Notes: a model not told the origin generated them from the sequence alone. DNA of 61,384 nt from Campylobacteraceae bacterium (GCA_027050775.1 JALUBH010000028.1:25553-86936); one strand, 5' to 3'; numbered from the stretch's first letter, positions 27,290-35,635 are shown. Numbers and translations: made by a program.

Positions 27290-27318
27290 ATTATATTACA
27301 GTAGCCTAGAAAAGTCAA
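27290..27318 (-). promoter_or_regulatory. sigma70 promoter of riboswitch-hyf operon
   Basis: Minus strand: TTGACT (27318-27313), 17-nt spacer, TATAAT (27295-27290). Transcription should start about 7 nt later, right before the aptamer. The near-consensus -35 is uncommon for this phylum. Confidence 0.8.
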
Positions 27319-27331
27319 GTCTGAAAAACAC

Positions 27332-27365
27332 TTTTTCGCACAAGGTTAATACCTCATGCGAAAAA
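27332..27365. other. Inverted repeat downstream of htpG
   Basis: TTTTTCGCA and TGCGAAAAA flank an inner AGGT-TAAT-ACCT stem. It lies between the htpG stop and the hyf promoter. The U-run is on the 5' arm rather than after the hairpin, so it is not a classic intrinsic terminator. Confidence 0.45.
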
Positions 27366-27372
27366 TCATATA

Positions 27373-29247
27373 TTATAGAGCTTTTGCTATGTATTTGTTT
27401 AGCCTCTTTGAAAATTCTGCTACATCATCTATCTTCATACCCTCGGCTAATTTAGCTTGGTCAAGTAAAAGAAGTGATATGTCTTGTAGGCTTGAAAACT
27501 CTTTTTTCTCCACGATTTTTTTGAAAATTTCGTGTTTTGGATTTATCTCTAAGATCGGTTTTACTTTTGGAAGATTGTCTTGACCCATCTGTTTTAACAT
27601 CTCTTGCATTTGAAAATCAGGATCATTTTTGTCATAAACAAGCACAGACGGTGAGTCGCTCAGACGAGATGAAATTTTTACATCTTTGATCTCATCTTTT
27701 AGTATCTCTTTCATCTTGACGATAACTTCTGTCATCTCTTGTTTCTCTTCATCGCTTACTTTTTCTTCGTCTTTAATCTCTTCATCAATATCTGAGTTAT
27801 TGACCGGTTTTATAGGAGTTTTATCATACTCGTGTACCATTGGTATGACGATAGCATCTACCTCTTCATCAAGTAAAAGAACTTCTATGTCTTTTGCCTT
27901 AAACTGTTCTATAAGAGGTGAATTTTTTAGAAGTGCTTCATTTTCTCCAGTGATATAGTATATACTTTTTTGATCTTCTTTCATGCCTTCTTTGTACTCT
28001 TTTAAAGATACTAATCCATCTCTTTTGCTGGACTTAAACATGACAAGCTCAAGCAATGTATCTTTGTTCTCAAAGTCTCCATATAGACCTTCTTTGAGAA
28101 CTTTGCCAAAGTTTTTATAAAATTCAAGATATCTATCTTTATCTTTTTTATTAAGTTTTTTAAGTTCCCCTAAAATTTTCTTTACCGAAGCTCTTTTGAT
28201 ACTCTCTAAAATTCTGTTTTGTTGCAATATTTCTCGGCTGATATTTAGAGGTAAATCTTCGGCATCTATGATTCCCCGTACAAATCTAAGATATGTAGGG
28301 AGAAGTTCTTTTTCATCATCTGTTATAAATACTCTTTTTACATATAGTTTGACACCAGGCTGATAGTCAACTCTGTATAAATCCATAGGAGGAGTTGAAG
28401 GTATGTAAAATAGTGTTTTATACTCTAGCGTTCCCTCAGCCCTAGTATGTACCCACAAGAAAGGATCACTACTGTCATGAGAGATTTGTTTGTAAAAGTC
28501 TTTATACTCTTCGTCTTTTATATCAGATTTATTTAGTGTCCACAGTGCCGAAGCTTTGTTTACCTGTACCTCTTTTATCTCTTTTTTAGGCTCATCACCC
28601 TCTTTTTCACTAGGAATTGTCTCTTCTTTATCCATATATATACCAAAAGGTATATGATTTGAGTATTTTTTGATTATCTCTTCTATCTTATAGAATTCTA
28701 AAAATTCACTCTCATCATCCTTTACATGTAGAGTTATTTTTGTTCCAAAGTCAGCTTTTTTTGCTTTTTTTATCTCGTAATCACCAGTAGCTTCGCTTGA
28801 CCATTTCCAAGCCTGTTCTTCACCTGCTTTTTTACTTAAAACCTCTATTTTATCTGCAACCATAAATGCTGAGTAAAAACCAACACCAAACTGACCGATG
28901 AGTTGAGAATCTTTTTTCTTGTCTCCACTGAGCTGTGAAAGGAAAGATTTTGTGCCACTTTTTGCGATAGTCCCTAAATTTTCGATTAAATCTTCTTCGT
29001 TCATACCGATTCCTGTATCGCTGATACTTAGGGTTTTTCTCTCTTTATTCAACTCTATTTTGATTTTTGGTTCATACTTCAGTGCTTTGTATTTATCATC
29101 AGTAAGAGTTAAAAAGTGAAGTTTGTCCATAGCATCCGAAGCATTTGATACGAGTTCTCTTAAGAATATCTCTTTATTTGAATATAAAGAGTGGATCATA
29201 AGATCCAAAAGTTGTGTAACTTCTGTTTGAAATTGATGTTTTGCCAT
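27373..29247 (-). CDS. htpG: Molecular chaperone HtpG (Hsp90)
   Basis: 624 aa. GHKL ATPase motifs are intact: [15 protein letters not shown] (motif I), [22 protein letters not shown] (II, with the SGT lid after it) and [15 protein letters not shown] (III). The middle domain ([13 protein letters not shown]) and C-terminal dimer domain ([12 protein letters not shown]) are present, with normal length. It is a cytosolic ATP-driven chaperone. It has its own promoter and RBS (AAGGAGA). It sits between crcB and the riboswitch-controlled operon. Confidence 0.97.
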   Translation of the reverse strand: MAKHQFQTEVTQLLDLMIHSLYSNKEIFLRELVSNASDAMDKLHFLTLTDDKYKALKYEPKIKIELNKERKTLSISDTGIGMNEEDLIENLGTIAKSGTKSFLSQLSGDKKKDSQLIGQFGVGFYSAFMVADKIEVLSKKAGEEQAWKWSSEATGDYEIKKAKKADFGTKITLHVKDDESEFLEFYKIEEIIKKYSNHIPFGIYMDKEETIPSEKEGDEPKKEIKEVQVNKASALWTLNKSDIKDEEYKDFYKQISHDSSDPFLWVHTRAEGTLEYKTLFYIPSTPPMDLYRVDYQPGVKLYVKRVFITDDEKELLPTYLRFVRGIIDAEDLPLNISREILQQNRILESIKRASVKKILGELKKLNKKDKDRYLEFYKNFGKVLKEGLYGDFENKDTLLELVMFKSSKRDGLVSLKEYKEGMKEDQKSIYYITGENEALLKNSPLIEQFKAKDIEVLLLDEEVDAIVIPMVHEYDKTPIKPVNNSDIDEEIKDEEKVSDEEKQEMTEVIVKMKEILKDEIKDVKISSRLSDSPSVLVYDKNDPDFQMQEMLKQMGQDNLPKVKPILEINPKHEIFKKIVEKKEFSSLQDISLLLLDQAKLAEGMKIDDVAEFSKRLNKYIAKAL

Positions 29248-29278
29248 AATTTCTCCTTAATATATAAATTTATGGGAA

Positions 29279-29307
29279 ATTATAGCATAATACATATAAA
29301 AGTTCAA
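29279..29307 (-). promoter_or_regulatory. htpG: Promoter of htpG
   Basis: Minus strand: TTGAAC (29307-29302), 17-nt spacer, TATAAT (29284-29279), about 30 nt before the ATG. Confidence 0.7.
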
Positions 29308-29356
29308 GAACATTAAGTGATATTACTGATAAAGCTTTAGCCTATATATATAAAGG

Positions 29357-29737
29357 TTATATATATAATTTCTTGAAGAGAATGATAGCGATTATAGTAG
29401 ATGCTAAGGTTAGTGTGACATTTAGAGTTATGTTTACTGCAGCCCTATAGTAATCTCCATCTTGAAGCATATTTACATTCTCTAGAGAAAATGTAGAAAA
29501 AGTGGTCAATGCTCCTAAGAATCCGGTCATTACAAAAGCTTTATATTGAGGTTCAATCATATTTTGAAAAAACATAGCCATGAAACCTATGATAAAACTA
29601 CCGAGTATATTTACACTTAGCGTTCCTATAGGAAAAAAAATATTCACATGTTTTTGAACAAAACTAGCAATCAAAAACCTCGATATTGCACCTAAAAAAC
29701 CGCCAAAACCGATATATAACAAAAGAGATAGGTTCAT
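29357..29737 (-). CDS. crcB: CrcB/Fluc fluoride ion channel
   Basis: 126 aa with four transmembrane helices. Family motifs are GGFLGAISRFLIASFVQKH, GTLSVNILGSFIIGFMA and TGFLGALTTFSTFSLE. The Asn of NILGS and the Phe/Thr-Ser box FSTFS line the fluoride path in Fluc channels. It exports fluoride as a dual-topology dimer. It follows a DUF190 gene at 7 nt. No fluoride riboswitch precedes this gene pair; the only one seen is 2 kb downstream, before the hyf-like operon. Confidence 0.94.
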   Translation of the reverse strand: MNLSLLLYIGFGGFLGAISRFLIASFVQKHVNIFFPIGTLSVNILGSFIIGFMAMFFQNMIEPQYKAFVMTGFLGALTTFSTFSLENVNMLQDGDYYRAAVNITLNVTLTLASTIIAIILFKKLYI

Positions 29738-29744
29738 CGTGTTC

Positions 29745-30080
29745 CTATTTGTGCTTATATTTTATGACTTCGGTATCACACATAGTCATGATACCCTCTT
29801 CAATCATATAGTCAATTTTGTCTATAAACTCTACTATTTTTTCTTCAGAGTCAATTACCTCTACTATAAGAGGCATCACTTGAGATATGGTAAAAATATT
29901 GAAGCTTCTTAGCTCACTATGAGCCCCTATGCCAGCCACCCCTTTAAATACCGTGGCACCTGCGACACCATTTTCCTTGACCTTTTTTAGTATCATTTCC
30001 CATAATGGTTTGTTTTCAAATTTATCTTGGTTGTCTATGTAGATACGAAGTATCTTTTTTTTACCCATGTACCGTTTCAT
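29745..30080 (-). CDS. DUF190 (PII-like) protein linked to crcB
   Basis: 111 aa from ATG 30080 (MKRYMGKKKILRIYIDNQDK), RBS AAAAAGGGGAG. A longer TTG-started reading runs through the repeat hairpin and is unlikely. The pattern LWEMILKKVKENGVAGATVF with GIGAHSELRSF is the DUF190 fold, related to PII signalling proteins, commonly encoded beside crcB. It may sense a small ligand and modulate the channel; this is not proven for the family. The SD lies inside a member of the GAGGAATTTT-hairpin repeat family. Confidence 0.88.
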   Translation of the reverse strand: MKRYMGKKKILRIYIDNQDKFENKPLWEMILKKVKENGVAGATVFKGVAGIGAHSELRSFNIFTISQVMPLIVEVIDSEEKIVEFIDKIDYMIEEGIMTMCDTEVIKYKHK

Positions 30081-30262
30081 TTTATCTCCCCTTTTTATGT
30101 GGGCAAAGCCCAAGCAAAATTCCTCGTGACTAAAGCTTTAGCTGTCTCCAAGAAATTGCTATTTTATGTGCTAAAGCATGAGCTATCGCTCTGCGTCATT
30201 TGATTTTTTATCCAATTTTTGTGAAGTAACCTAGCAACTAAAGCATTGTCATTTTTGAGTGA
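30081..30262 (-). repeat. GAGGAATTTT-hairpin-SD repeat and degenerate copies before DUF190 gene
   Basis: On the minus strand the proximal copy reads GCTTTAGTCACGAGGAATTTT, then TTGGGC-TTT-GCCCA hairpin, then AAAAAGGGGAG before the ATG. Farther upstream ATGCTTTAGTTGCTAGGTTA and CATGCTTTAGCACATAAA look like decayed cores. No gene is seen in these 180 nt, and no terminator after plsC. Confidence 0.7.
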
Positions 30263-30263
30263 T

Positions 30264-30965
30264 TTATGCTAGCTCACCACTTTCAAATTTCTTATTGTAT
30301 TGATCTAGTGTTGCTTGCATATCTTCTCTGATTTTTTCATACCAGTTTCCATCTTTTTTTGGGTCAACTAAGTCTAAATAATTTACAACTACAGTGCCAC
30401 TTTTTGCTTTAAAATTTTGTGAGTCAAATATGCTTCTGGTATTTACAACAACTACGGGCTGAACTTTCAAATCCAGTTTTTCTGCCAAAAATTTTGCGCC
30501 CTTTTGAAACTTCAAAAGTTTTTTCCCTCTGCCTCTAGTGCCTTCAGGAAATATGGCTATGACTCTGCCTTCACTAATCCTTTGTTTTGATTCTTTTAAA
30601 AGCTTTACCATGGATCTTCTGTCTTTTCTATCTATGACTATCATCTTTGGAGCTTTTAAGATGTGTCCAAAAAGCGGTATATCTCTTATTTCCTTTTTTG
30701 CTACCCAACATAAATTTTTTGGATAGATTGCTTCTAACGAAGTTATATCCAAAAGACTTTGGTGGTTTACAAGAATTAGCTTTGCATCAAGATAGGGTTC
30801 CCCTTTTTGCAAGATATTGAAACCTATGAGGATTTTTTGCATTTTTGCCCAAGTCTGTCTGATTTTGTATGTAGAGTTTTTAAATATATACATCAAAACA
30901 ATCGTGACTAAAACAGTAAATACGAATTGAGCCATTATAAAAATTGCTTTAATTTTTGATAACAT
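30264..30965 (-). CDS. plsC: 1-acyl-sn-glycerol-3-phosphate acyltransferase (PlsC)
   Basis: 233 aa. An N-terminal transmembrane helix (IMAQFVFTVLVTIVLMYIF) leads to the acyltransferase motifs: NHQSLLD (HX4D, about residues 68-74), the acceptor site IAIFPEGTRGRG, and VQPVVVVNT. It makes phosphatidic acid at the inner membrane. It starts inside the 3' end of the BatD/SH3-like gene (17-nt overlap). Confidence 0.94.
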   Translation of the reverse strand: MLSKIKAIFIMAQFVFTVLVTIVLMYIFKNSTYKIRQTWAKMQKILIGFNILQKGEPYLDAKLILVNHQSLLDITSLEAIYPKNLCWVAKKEIRDIPLFGHILKAPKMIVIDRKDRRSMVKLLKESKQRISEGRVIAIFPEGTRGRGKKLLKFQKGAKFLAEKLDLKVQPVVVVNTRSIFDSQNFKAKSGTVVVNYLDLVDPKKDGNWYEKIREDMQATLDQYNKKFESGELA

Positions 30966-32163
30966 TTTTTTCCTTTATCCATCCGATTTTTCCATTTGGT
31001 AGGATTATTTTTATATAGTTTTCTCTTGTATTAAGTTTTTTTGCTTCTAGAATTTTTGGTGTTATGTAAAATATAGTGGAGTTTCTCGTAGGTAAGATAT
31101 ATACTTTTGCATCTTTTACAATTTTTATGCTTCTTAGCGGAGTAATTCCTAGAAAAAAGAGGACTATGAGAATGATAAAAAAAAGCAGATAGACGATTTT
31201 TCTTCTTTTTAAAAATATTAAAAATAGTATTATAGCTGCAGCCCCATAAAATATATTTTTATATAGGTTAAATGAACCGTCTTGTGGGTTGAGATCGCTT
31301 TGTGTACTGATATCCTCGTCACTTAGCACTATGTTGACAGTTTTTTTTATAAATCTGTTTTGTTTTATATTAAAGTATTTAAAAACTAGTTTATTTGTAC
31401 GGTTTGGCACAATTGCATAATAGTACATCCTAGATATTGGAAAATTATCTACAAATGAATCTATCCCGCCTCTTTTTATATACGAAAGATTAAAGTCTTT
31501 TAGATTTGCATTTTTTGCCATAATTTCTAATACAACCATAAGATTTTGATCATCAAATCTAGTTGTTTTAACTTTTGGTATATCAAGCCAAGTTGCTATG
31601 ATATTTGAAAAGTATTTATCAGAGTGTAATTTGATTATATTTAGAGGTAAATTTGGAAATTTTTGTGATGAGGTGAGATTTCCATCTTTGTACAATTCAA
31701 AGTAGATTTGTGGAAAGGTAGCATTGCTCTCACTTGCCCTTAAATAAAATGTTTTCTCATAGATAGACTCGCTTTGTTCTGTCCAGTTTTGATCGGTATT
31801 TAACACAACAATACCCTTTTGTGGCACAACTCTATCTTTAATCAAATCAAAATTTTGCGTAGCTACTACGGTTTTTACTTTTAATGCAAATTGTTGTCCG
31901 ACAAAAATTTTTGTAGGTACTTTTTTATATGATATGAAAATATTTTGTTTTTTCTCAACCTTTTGCGTTAAATTATTATCTTCTTGATTTGTGTAATTTT
32001 CATCAGTTTGATTTGTGTCTTTGGAAAAATTAAAAAGTGATTCAAAGGAGATATTTTGTTCAGTAGAAGGAATAAGAGCATTTGAGTGATTTATGTCGCT
32101 TACATTGATTGTCTGCCCAAATGCAAGTGAAAGATAAAGAAAGAAAATCGCATAAAATCGCAT
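30949..32163 (-). CDS. Membrane protein with BatD-like region and C-terminal SH3 domain
   Basis: 404 aa with a signal peptide (MRFYAIFFLYLSLAFGQT). The periplasmic part (about 70-300) holds beta segments with KKVPTKIFVGQQFALKVKTV, similar to BatD-type repeats. Two transmembrane helices follow (NIFYGAAAIILFLIF and IVYLLFFIILIVLFFLGI). An SH3b-like domain ends the chain (AKVYILPTRNSTIFYITPKI ... YIKIILPNGKIGWIKE). Conserved in appearance but of unknown role. It sits between purQ and plsC. The BatD resemblance is weak. Confidence 0.6.
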   Translation of the reverse strand: MRFYAIFFLYLSLAFGQTINVSDINHSNALIPSTEQNISFESLFNFSKDTNQTDENYTNQEDNNLTQKVEKKQNIFISYKKVPTKIFVGQQFALKVKTVVATQNFDLIKDRVVPQKGIVVLNTDQNWTEQSESIYEKTFYLRASESNATFPQIYFELYKDGNLTSSQKFPNLPLNIIKLHSDKYFSNIIATWLDIPKVKTTRFDDQNLMVVLEIMAKNANLKDFNLSYIKRGGIDSFVDNFPISRMYYYAIVPNRTNKLVFKYFNIKQNRFIKKTVNIVLSDEDISTQSDLNPQDGSFNLYKNIFYGAAAIILFLIFLKRRKIVYLLFFIILIVLFFLGITPLRSIKIVKDAKVYILPTRNSTIFYITPKILEAKKLNTRENYIKIILPNGKIGWIKEKNVIKN

Positions 32164-32167
32164 AAAA

Positions 32168-32839
32168 CTACTCTAAAAAACCCTCTAGCATTTTGACTCC
32201 GTCGTTGGAGCCGAGTATAGCTTCTATGGCTCGTTCAGGATGAGGCATAAGTCCAAAGACATTTTTTTTTGCATTGCATAGACAAGCGATTGAGCTAATC
32301 GAACCGTTTGGATTTTCTTCATTGCCCAACTCATCACAGTATTCCAATAAAACCTGCTCTTTATCATAGAGTTTTTTTATCTCATCATCAGAGATAAAAA
32401 AGTTGCCCTCACCGTGTGCGATAGGTATATTTAAAATATCTCCAACCTTTAGTTTACTTAAAAATTGATTGTTATTGTTTATCACTTTTAAGTGTTGATA
32501 TTTTGATATAAAATGTGTTTTTTGGTTTCTTTTCATGGCCCCAGGTAGTAATTTTGTCTCCAAAAGCATTTGAAAACCATTGCAGATACCAAGAACCCTG
32601 CCACCACTATTTGCAAACTTTATGACAGTACTCATTATGGGAGAAAATTTAGATATAGCTGCACTTCTGAGGTAATCTCCATAGCTAAAACCACCAGGTA
32701 AAACTACTAAATCAGTATCATTTGGCAATTTGTCACTTTTGTGAAAAACAAGTTCTACGCTAGCACCTATCTTTTCAAAAGCATATTTTGTATCGATTTC
32801 GCAATTTGTTCCGGGAAATACAGCAACAACTACTTTCAT
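32168..32839 (-). CDS. purQ: Phosphoribosylformylglycinamidine synthase subunit PurQ
   Basis: 223 aa class I glutamine amidotransferase. The nucleophile is in RVLGICNGFQMLLE (Cys near residue 86). His and Glu are in MPHPERAIEA. The start VVVAVFPGTNCEIDTKYAFE is typical. With PurS and PurL it forms FGAM in purine synthesis. It lies 1-2 nt after purS. The PurL partner is encoded 14 kb away (46825-49029), so the enzyme's genes are split. Confidence 0.97.
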   Translation of the reverse strand: MKVVVAVFPGTNCEIDTKYAFEKIGASVELVFHKSDKLPNDTDLVVLPGGFSYGDYLRSAAISKFSPIMSTVIKFANSGGRVLGICNGFQMLLETKLLPGAMKRNQKTHFISKYQHLKVINNNNQFLSKLKVGDILNIPIAHGEGNFFISDDEIKKLYDKEQVLLEYCDELGNEENPNGSISSIACLCNAKKNVFGLMPHPERAIEAILGSNDGVKMLEGFLE

Positions 32840-32840
32840 A

Positions 32841-33083
32841 TCAGTTCTCTATATCTATAGAATATGTCTCTATGACAGTATTTGCAAGTAACTCTTCGCA
32901 CATCTCTTTTACTCTTTTTAGTGTTTTTTCTTTATCATTTTCCTCTACATGTAAGATGATCTGCTTCCCAATTCTTACATTTTGTACTTCGTTGAATTGT
33001 AGTGCAAGAAGTGCATGATGTACTGCTTTTCCTTGAGGGTCTAAAACGCCCTCTTTTAGTTGTATGTTGACTATAACTTTCAT
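32841..33083 (-). CDS. purS: Phosphoribosylformylglycinamidine synthase subunit PurS
   Basis: 80 aa, normal for PurS: MKVIVNIQLKEGVLDPQGKA with VRIGKQIILHV. It is the small structural bridge of the PurLQS complex. Its ATG overlaps the TGA of the third 28-codon repeat ORF, and its RBS (AAAAAAGGGGC) is the last part of that repeat. Translation of purS may thus depend on the upstream ORF chain. Confidence 0.96.
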   Translation of the reverse strand: MKVIVNIQLKEGVLDPQGKAVHHALLALQFNEVQNVRIGKQIILHVEENDKEKTLKRVKEMCEELLANTVIETYSIDIEN

Positions 33084-33166
33084 TTTATTGCCCCTTTTTT
33101 ATACAAGTAAATTCCACAAAAATTCCTCGCACTATTGCACGAAGTAGAAACTTCTGTAATTTTCAT
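33080..33166 (-). CDS. 28-codon repeat ORF 3, coupled to purS
   Basis: ATG at 33166; the TGA (33082-33080) overlaps the purS ATG. The peptide starts MKITEVSTSCNSARNFCGIY and ends LYKKGAIK. Its SD is the GGGGAC of the preceding copy. The C-terminal half matches the small ORF before mshE. A coding function is uncertain. Confidence 0.45.
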   Translation of the reverse strand: MKITEVSTSCNSARNFCGIYLYKKGAIK

Positions 33167-33249
33167 TTAACTGTCCCCTTTTTACGGAAGTGAATTCCGG
33201 AAAAATTCCTCGCGACTAAAGCATGAAGTACAAACTTCTGTAATTTCAT
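33163..33249 (-). CDS. 28-codon repeat ORF 2
   Basis: ATG at 33249, TGA overlapping the ATG of ORF 3. The peptide is MKLQKFVLHALVARNF, then SGIHFRKKGTVK. Compared with ORF 1 it has one extra base in the core and one fewer in the A-run, so the length and ATGA junction are kept while the middle frame changes. Confidence 0.45.
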   Translation of the reverse strand: MKLQKFVLHALVARNFSGIHFRKKGTVK

Positions 33250-33332
33250 TTAACTGTCCCCTTTTTTATGGAAGTGAATTCCACAAAAATTCCTCGCACT
33301 ATTGCACGAAGTACAAACTTCTGTAATTTCAT
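33246..33332 (-). CDS. 28-codon repeat ORF 1, just after purC
   Basis: ATG at 33332, one base after the purC TAA; TGA overlaps the ATG of ORF 2. The peptide is MKLQKFVLRAIVRGIF, then VEFTSIKKGTVK. Its core reads in the frame of the alternative mshE leader (AIVRGIFAELTSV). The ORF would keep ribosomes running from purC to purS. Confidence 0.45.
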   Translation of the reverse strand: MKLQKFVLRAIVRGIFVEFTSIKKGTVK

Positions 33333-33333
33333 T

Positions 33334-34047
33334 TTATTTTTCCAGTATTCTTCTTAAAATCTCTTCATAAGCGACTTTTACATCGCCTAATCCTTGCCTA
33401 AACCTGTCTTTATCCAGCTTTTCATTTGTCTCTGCATCCCAAAATCTACAGCTATCAGGACTAATTTCGTCTGCCAAAAGGATATTTCCTTCTTTATCTA
33501 TACCAAACTCCACTTTGAAATCGACAAGATTTAAACCTCTCTTTTCAAAAAAGCCTTTTAGAGTAGAGTTTATCTCCCTACCTAGCCTTTTTAACTCTTC
33601 CAAATCAGTTTCACTTTTTACTAAATCCATCATCAAACAGTGCTCGTCATTGACTAGTGGATCATTCAAATCATCATCTTTATAGTAGAACTCGACCAAA
33701 GCAAATGGAAGTTTTTTCCCATCCTCTATTCCTAGCCTTTTTGTGAGTGAGCCTGTTGCTATATTTCTGACAACAACCTCGAGTGGTATTATCTGCACCT
33801 TTTTTATGAGTTGGGAAGAGTCATCTAAGGTTTTTACAAGATGTGTTTTTATGCCTGTCTTTTCCAAAAGGTGAAAAAGTTGAGTGCTTATTTTGCAGTT
33901 AAGTGCACCTTTTCCCTCTTCATTGCCTCTCTTTTGAGCATTAAAAGCTGTCAAATCATCTTTAAATTCTGAAACCAGAAGATTTTCATCATCAGTTTTA
34001 AAAAGTCTTTTGCCTTTTCCTTCGTACAATAGCTCTTTTTTCTCCAC
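33334..34047 (-). CDS. purC: SAICAR synthetase PurC
   Basis: 237 aa with a GTG start and RBS AGGAGAAAAAAG. Motifs are [14 protein letters not shown] at the N-terminus, [17 protein letters not shown] in the middle and [14 protein letters not shown] near the C-terminus. It joins CAIR and aspartate in purine synthesis. It lies 10 nt after ctpA and is followed by the three repeat ORFs leading to purS. Confidence 0.97.
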   Translation of the reverse strand: MEKKELLYEGKGKRLFKTDDENLLVSEFKDDLTAFNAQKRGNEEGKGALNCKISTQLFHLLEKTGIKTHLVKTLDDSSQLIKKVQIIPLEVVVRNIATGSLTKRLGIEDGKKLPFALVEFYYKDDDLNDPLVNDEHCLMMDLVKSETDLEELKRLGREINSTLKGFFEKRGLNLVDFKVEFGIDKEGNILLADEISPDSCRFWDAETNEKLDKDRFRQGLGDVKVAYEEILRRILEK

Positions 34048-34057
34048 CTTTTTTCTC

Positions 34058-35356
34058 CTATTTGGATTTTGCGATTGATAGTATGTCTATAGCATCAATC
34101 GCTGTTTTTAGTTGTATATCTTTTAAAATATCATTTTTTGTTATAACATTTTTTTCTTTCTTTTGTATTTTTATCTTCTTTTTATCTATTTTGTTGAGCT
34201 CAACCTTGAGGTGTTCTTTTAGCTCTTTCTCTTTGATGGCGAATTCATTAACTTTATGTTGTACTTTACCAGCACTTACTACAACATCCGGTTTTACCCC
34301 TACGGCTTGTATAGTTCTGCCACTAGGTAGATAGTACCTCGCGATTGTCAGTCTTAGTGCCTCTGTGTTGTTGATAGGTAATATAACCTGAACACTACCT
34401 TTTCCAAAAGTATTTGTTCCAACTATGATAGCTCTTCTATGATCTTGCAATGAACCACTTACTATTTCGCTTGCACTCGCACTTCCACCATTTACTAAAA
34501 CGGCCATAGGAACATGGGTTAGCGTGCTTGATGAGTCGGCATTATATTTTATATCTTCTTTTTTATCTCTTCCTCTTTGTGATACGATTATACCTTTGTC
34601 GACAAAAAGATTTACTAAGCCTACGGCTTGGTTTAGGAGACCGCCGGGATTGTTTCTGAGATCCAATATAATTCCTTTTACATTTTTATGTTTAAGGATC
34701 GCCTCTTTTGCTCCCTTGACGACTTTTTTATCAAAACTTGTTACTCTTAGATATAGGATGTTGTATTTGCTTATCATTTTTGCATATACAGAGTCAATTT
34801 TGATTATGTCTCTTATTATTGTTATCTTTACAGGTGTATTTACACCTTTTCTTACTACTGTAAGAACTATCTTTGTTTTTGGTTTGCCTCTCATGTGACT
34901 TACAGCTTCGTCGATAGTCATATTTAGAGTAGAGAGATCATCTATTTTAAGTATAATGTCGCCAGCTTTTACGCCGGCTTTATATGCCGGTGTTCCCTCA
35001 ATCGGGGCTATGACGGTAAGTGCACCTCTTCTCATACCAACAGTGATACCTAGTCCTCCAAACTCTCCATCTGTTTGAATTTTTAGATTTTTAAAGCCTT
35101 TTTTGTCAAGAAAAGATGAGTGAGCATCTAAATTTGACATAAGTCCTTCTATGGATTTATTTACTATAGCGGTTATATTTATATCATCTACATAGTATTT
35201 TTGTATTGTTCCTACAACTCTTGTGTACTTTGCTAGTGCGGCCAACCTGCTAGATTCACTCTCGTTAGATTTTGCAAAAAGAGTTGTGCCTAAAAGTATG
35301 CTAGCTCCAACAAGAGTAGCTACAAAACCAAAGGTGGCAATTTTTATATGTTTCAT
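34058..35356 (-). CDS. ctpA: C-terminal processing protease CtpA (S41 family)
   Basis: 432 aa with a signal-anchor ([20 protein letters not shown]). A PDZ domain ([20 protein letters not shown] ... [13 protein letters not shown]) precedes the S41 protease domain. The catalytic Ser is in [13 protein letters not shown] and Lys in [13 protein letters not shown]. It is a periplasmic serine protease that trims or degrades envelope proteins. It is the first gene of the purC-side operon, divergent from clpB. Confidence 0.95.
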   Translation of the reverse strand: MKHIKIATFGFVATLVGASILLGTTLFAKSNESESSRLAALAKYTRVVGTIQKYYVDDINITAIVNKSIEGLMSNLDAHSSFLDKKGFKNLKIQTDGEFGGLGITVGMRRGALTVIAPIEGTPAYKAGVKAGDIILKIDDLSTLNMTIDEAVSHMRGKPKTKIVLTVVRKGVNTPVKITIIRDIIKIDSVYAKMISKYNILYLRVTSFDKKVVKGAKEAILKHKNVKGIILDLRNNPGGLLNQAVGLVNLFVDKGIIVSQRGRDKKEDIKYNADSSSTLTHVPMAVLVNGGSASASEIVSGSLQDHRRAIIVGTNTFGKGSVQVILPINNTEALRLTIARYYLPSGRTIQAVGVKPDVVVSAGKVQHKVNEFAIKEKELKEHLKVELNKIDKKKIKIQKKEKNVITKNDILKDIQLKTAIDAIDILSIAKSK

Positions 35357-35513
35357 TTAAGTGTTCCTTATTTAGGGTCAAAATTTATGGATAAATTAGG
35401 TTATGATTTTATCTAATTTTCCCTAAAATTACTATAAGTATGGTTATTTTAGAAAATAATTTACTAAAATAAGTATATTTAGTGAGATAATATATGTTAT
35501 ATTACTCAATATA

Positions 35514-35543
35514 CTTGACAATAATAGACTAAAGGTGTATAAT
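35514..35543 (+). promoter_or_regulatory. clpB: clpB promoter with HspR-type (HAIR-like) operator
   Basis: TTGACA (35515-35520), 17-nt spacer and TATAAT (35538-35543) form a consensus sigma70 promoter. Overlapping it, CTTGACA-N7-ACTAAAG (35514-35534) resembles the HspR inverted repeat CTTGAGT-N7-ACTCAAG, with 11 of 14 positions matching. clpB is an HspR target in related species, so heat-shock repression is likely. Confidence 0.7.
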
Positions 35544-35569
35544 TCCGTAGAAATAAAAGTTCTTCTTGC

Positions 35570-35635
35570 TAAAAGCAAAGCAATAGTCGAGGGGAATTTA
35601 ACTTGGGCTTTGCCCAAATTAAAGGAGAAACAATA
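35570..35635 (+). repeat. GAGGAATTTT-type hairpin-SD element in clpB 5' UTR
   Basis: It reads AAGCAATAGTCGAGGGGAAT, then the perfect TTGGGC-TTT-GCCCAA hairpin, then AAAGGAGA and the ATG. The hairpin is the same as before the DUF190 gene on the other strand. The ORF seen in other copies is not kept here, so the conserved part is core plus hairpin plus SD. Confidence 0.7.

Larger units (their letters stand above)
33084..33332 (-). repeat. Three tandem 83-nt repeats between purC and purS
   Basis: Starts are spaced exactly 83 nt (33332, 33249, 33166, then purS at 33083). Each unit has ATGAAATTACAGAAGT, a GAAGT/ACTTC stem, the GAGGAATTTTT core, a GGAA/TTCC hairpin, and AAAAAGGGGACAGTTAA before the next ATG. 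The hairpin ends vary in compensating pairs (C-G in copy 2, T-A in copy 1). Confidence 0.92.

Noticed and set aside
27088-27318. 76-codon minus-strand ORF before hyfC
   Set aside because: It runs through the promoter and fluoride aptamer, so its reading frame is accidental. The shorter 25-codon ORF with its own RBS is kept as a weak candidate instead.
27332-27365. Intrinsic terminator of htpG
   Set aside because: The hairpin carries its T-run on the 5' arm and its A-run on the 3' arm on both strands, the reverse of a standard terminator. It is listed only as an inverted repeat.
29341-29367. TATATATATAA inverted repeat at the end of crcB as terminator
   Set aside because: The stem is pure A/T, overlaps the crcB stop and has no U-tract; too weak to call.
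30081-30262. Fluoride riboswitch before the DUF190-crcB pair
   Set aside because: No GGNGATGG or TAATGACTCCTA-type segments occur there; only the GAGGAATTTT hairpin repeat and decayed copies were found.
33084-33332. Possible CRISPR array
   Set aside because: The three 83-nt units are similar over their full length with no unique spacers, and no cas genes are present.
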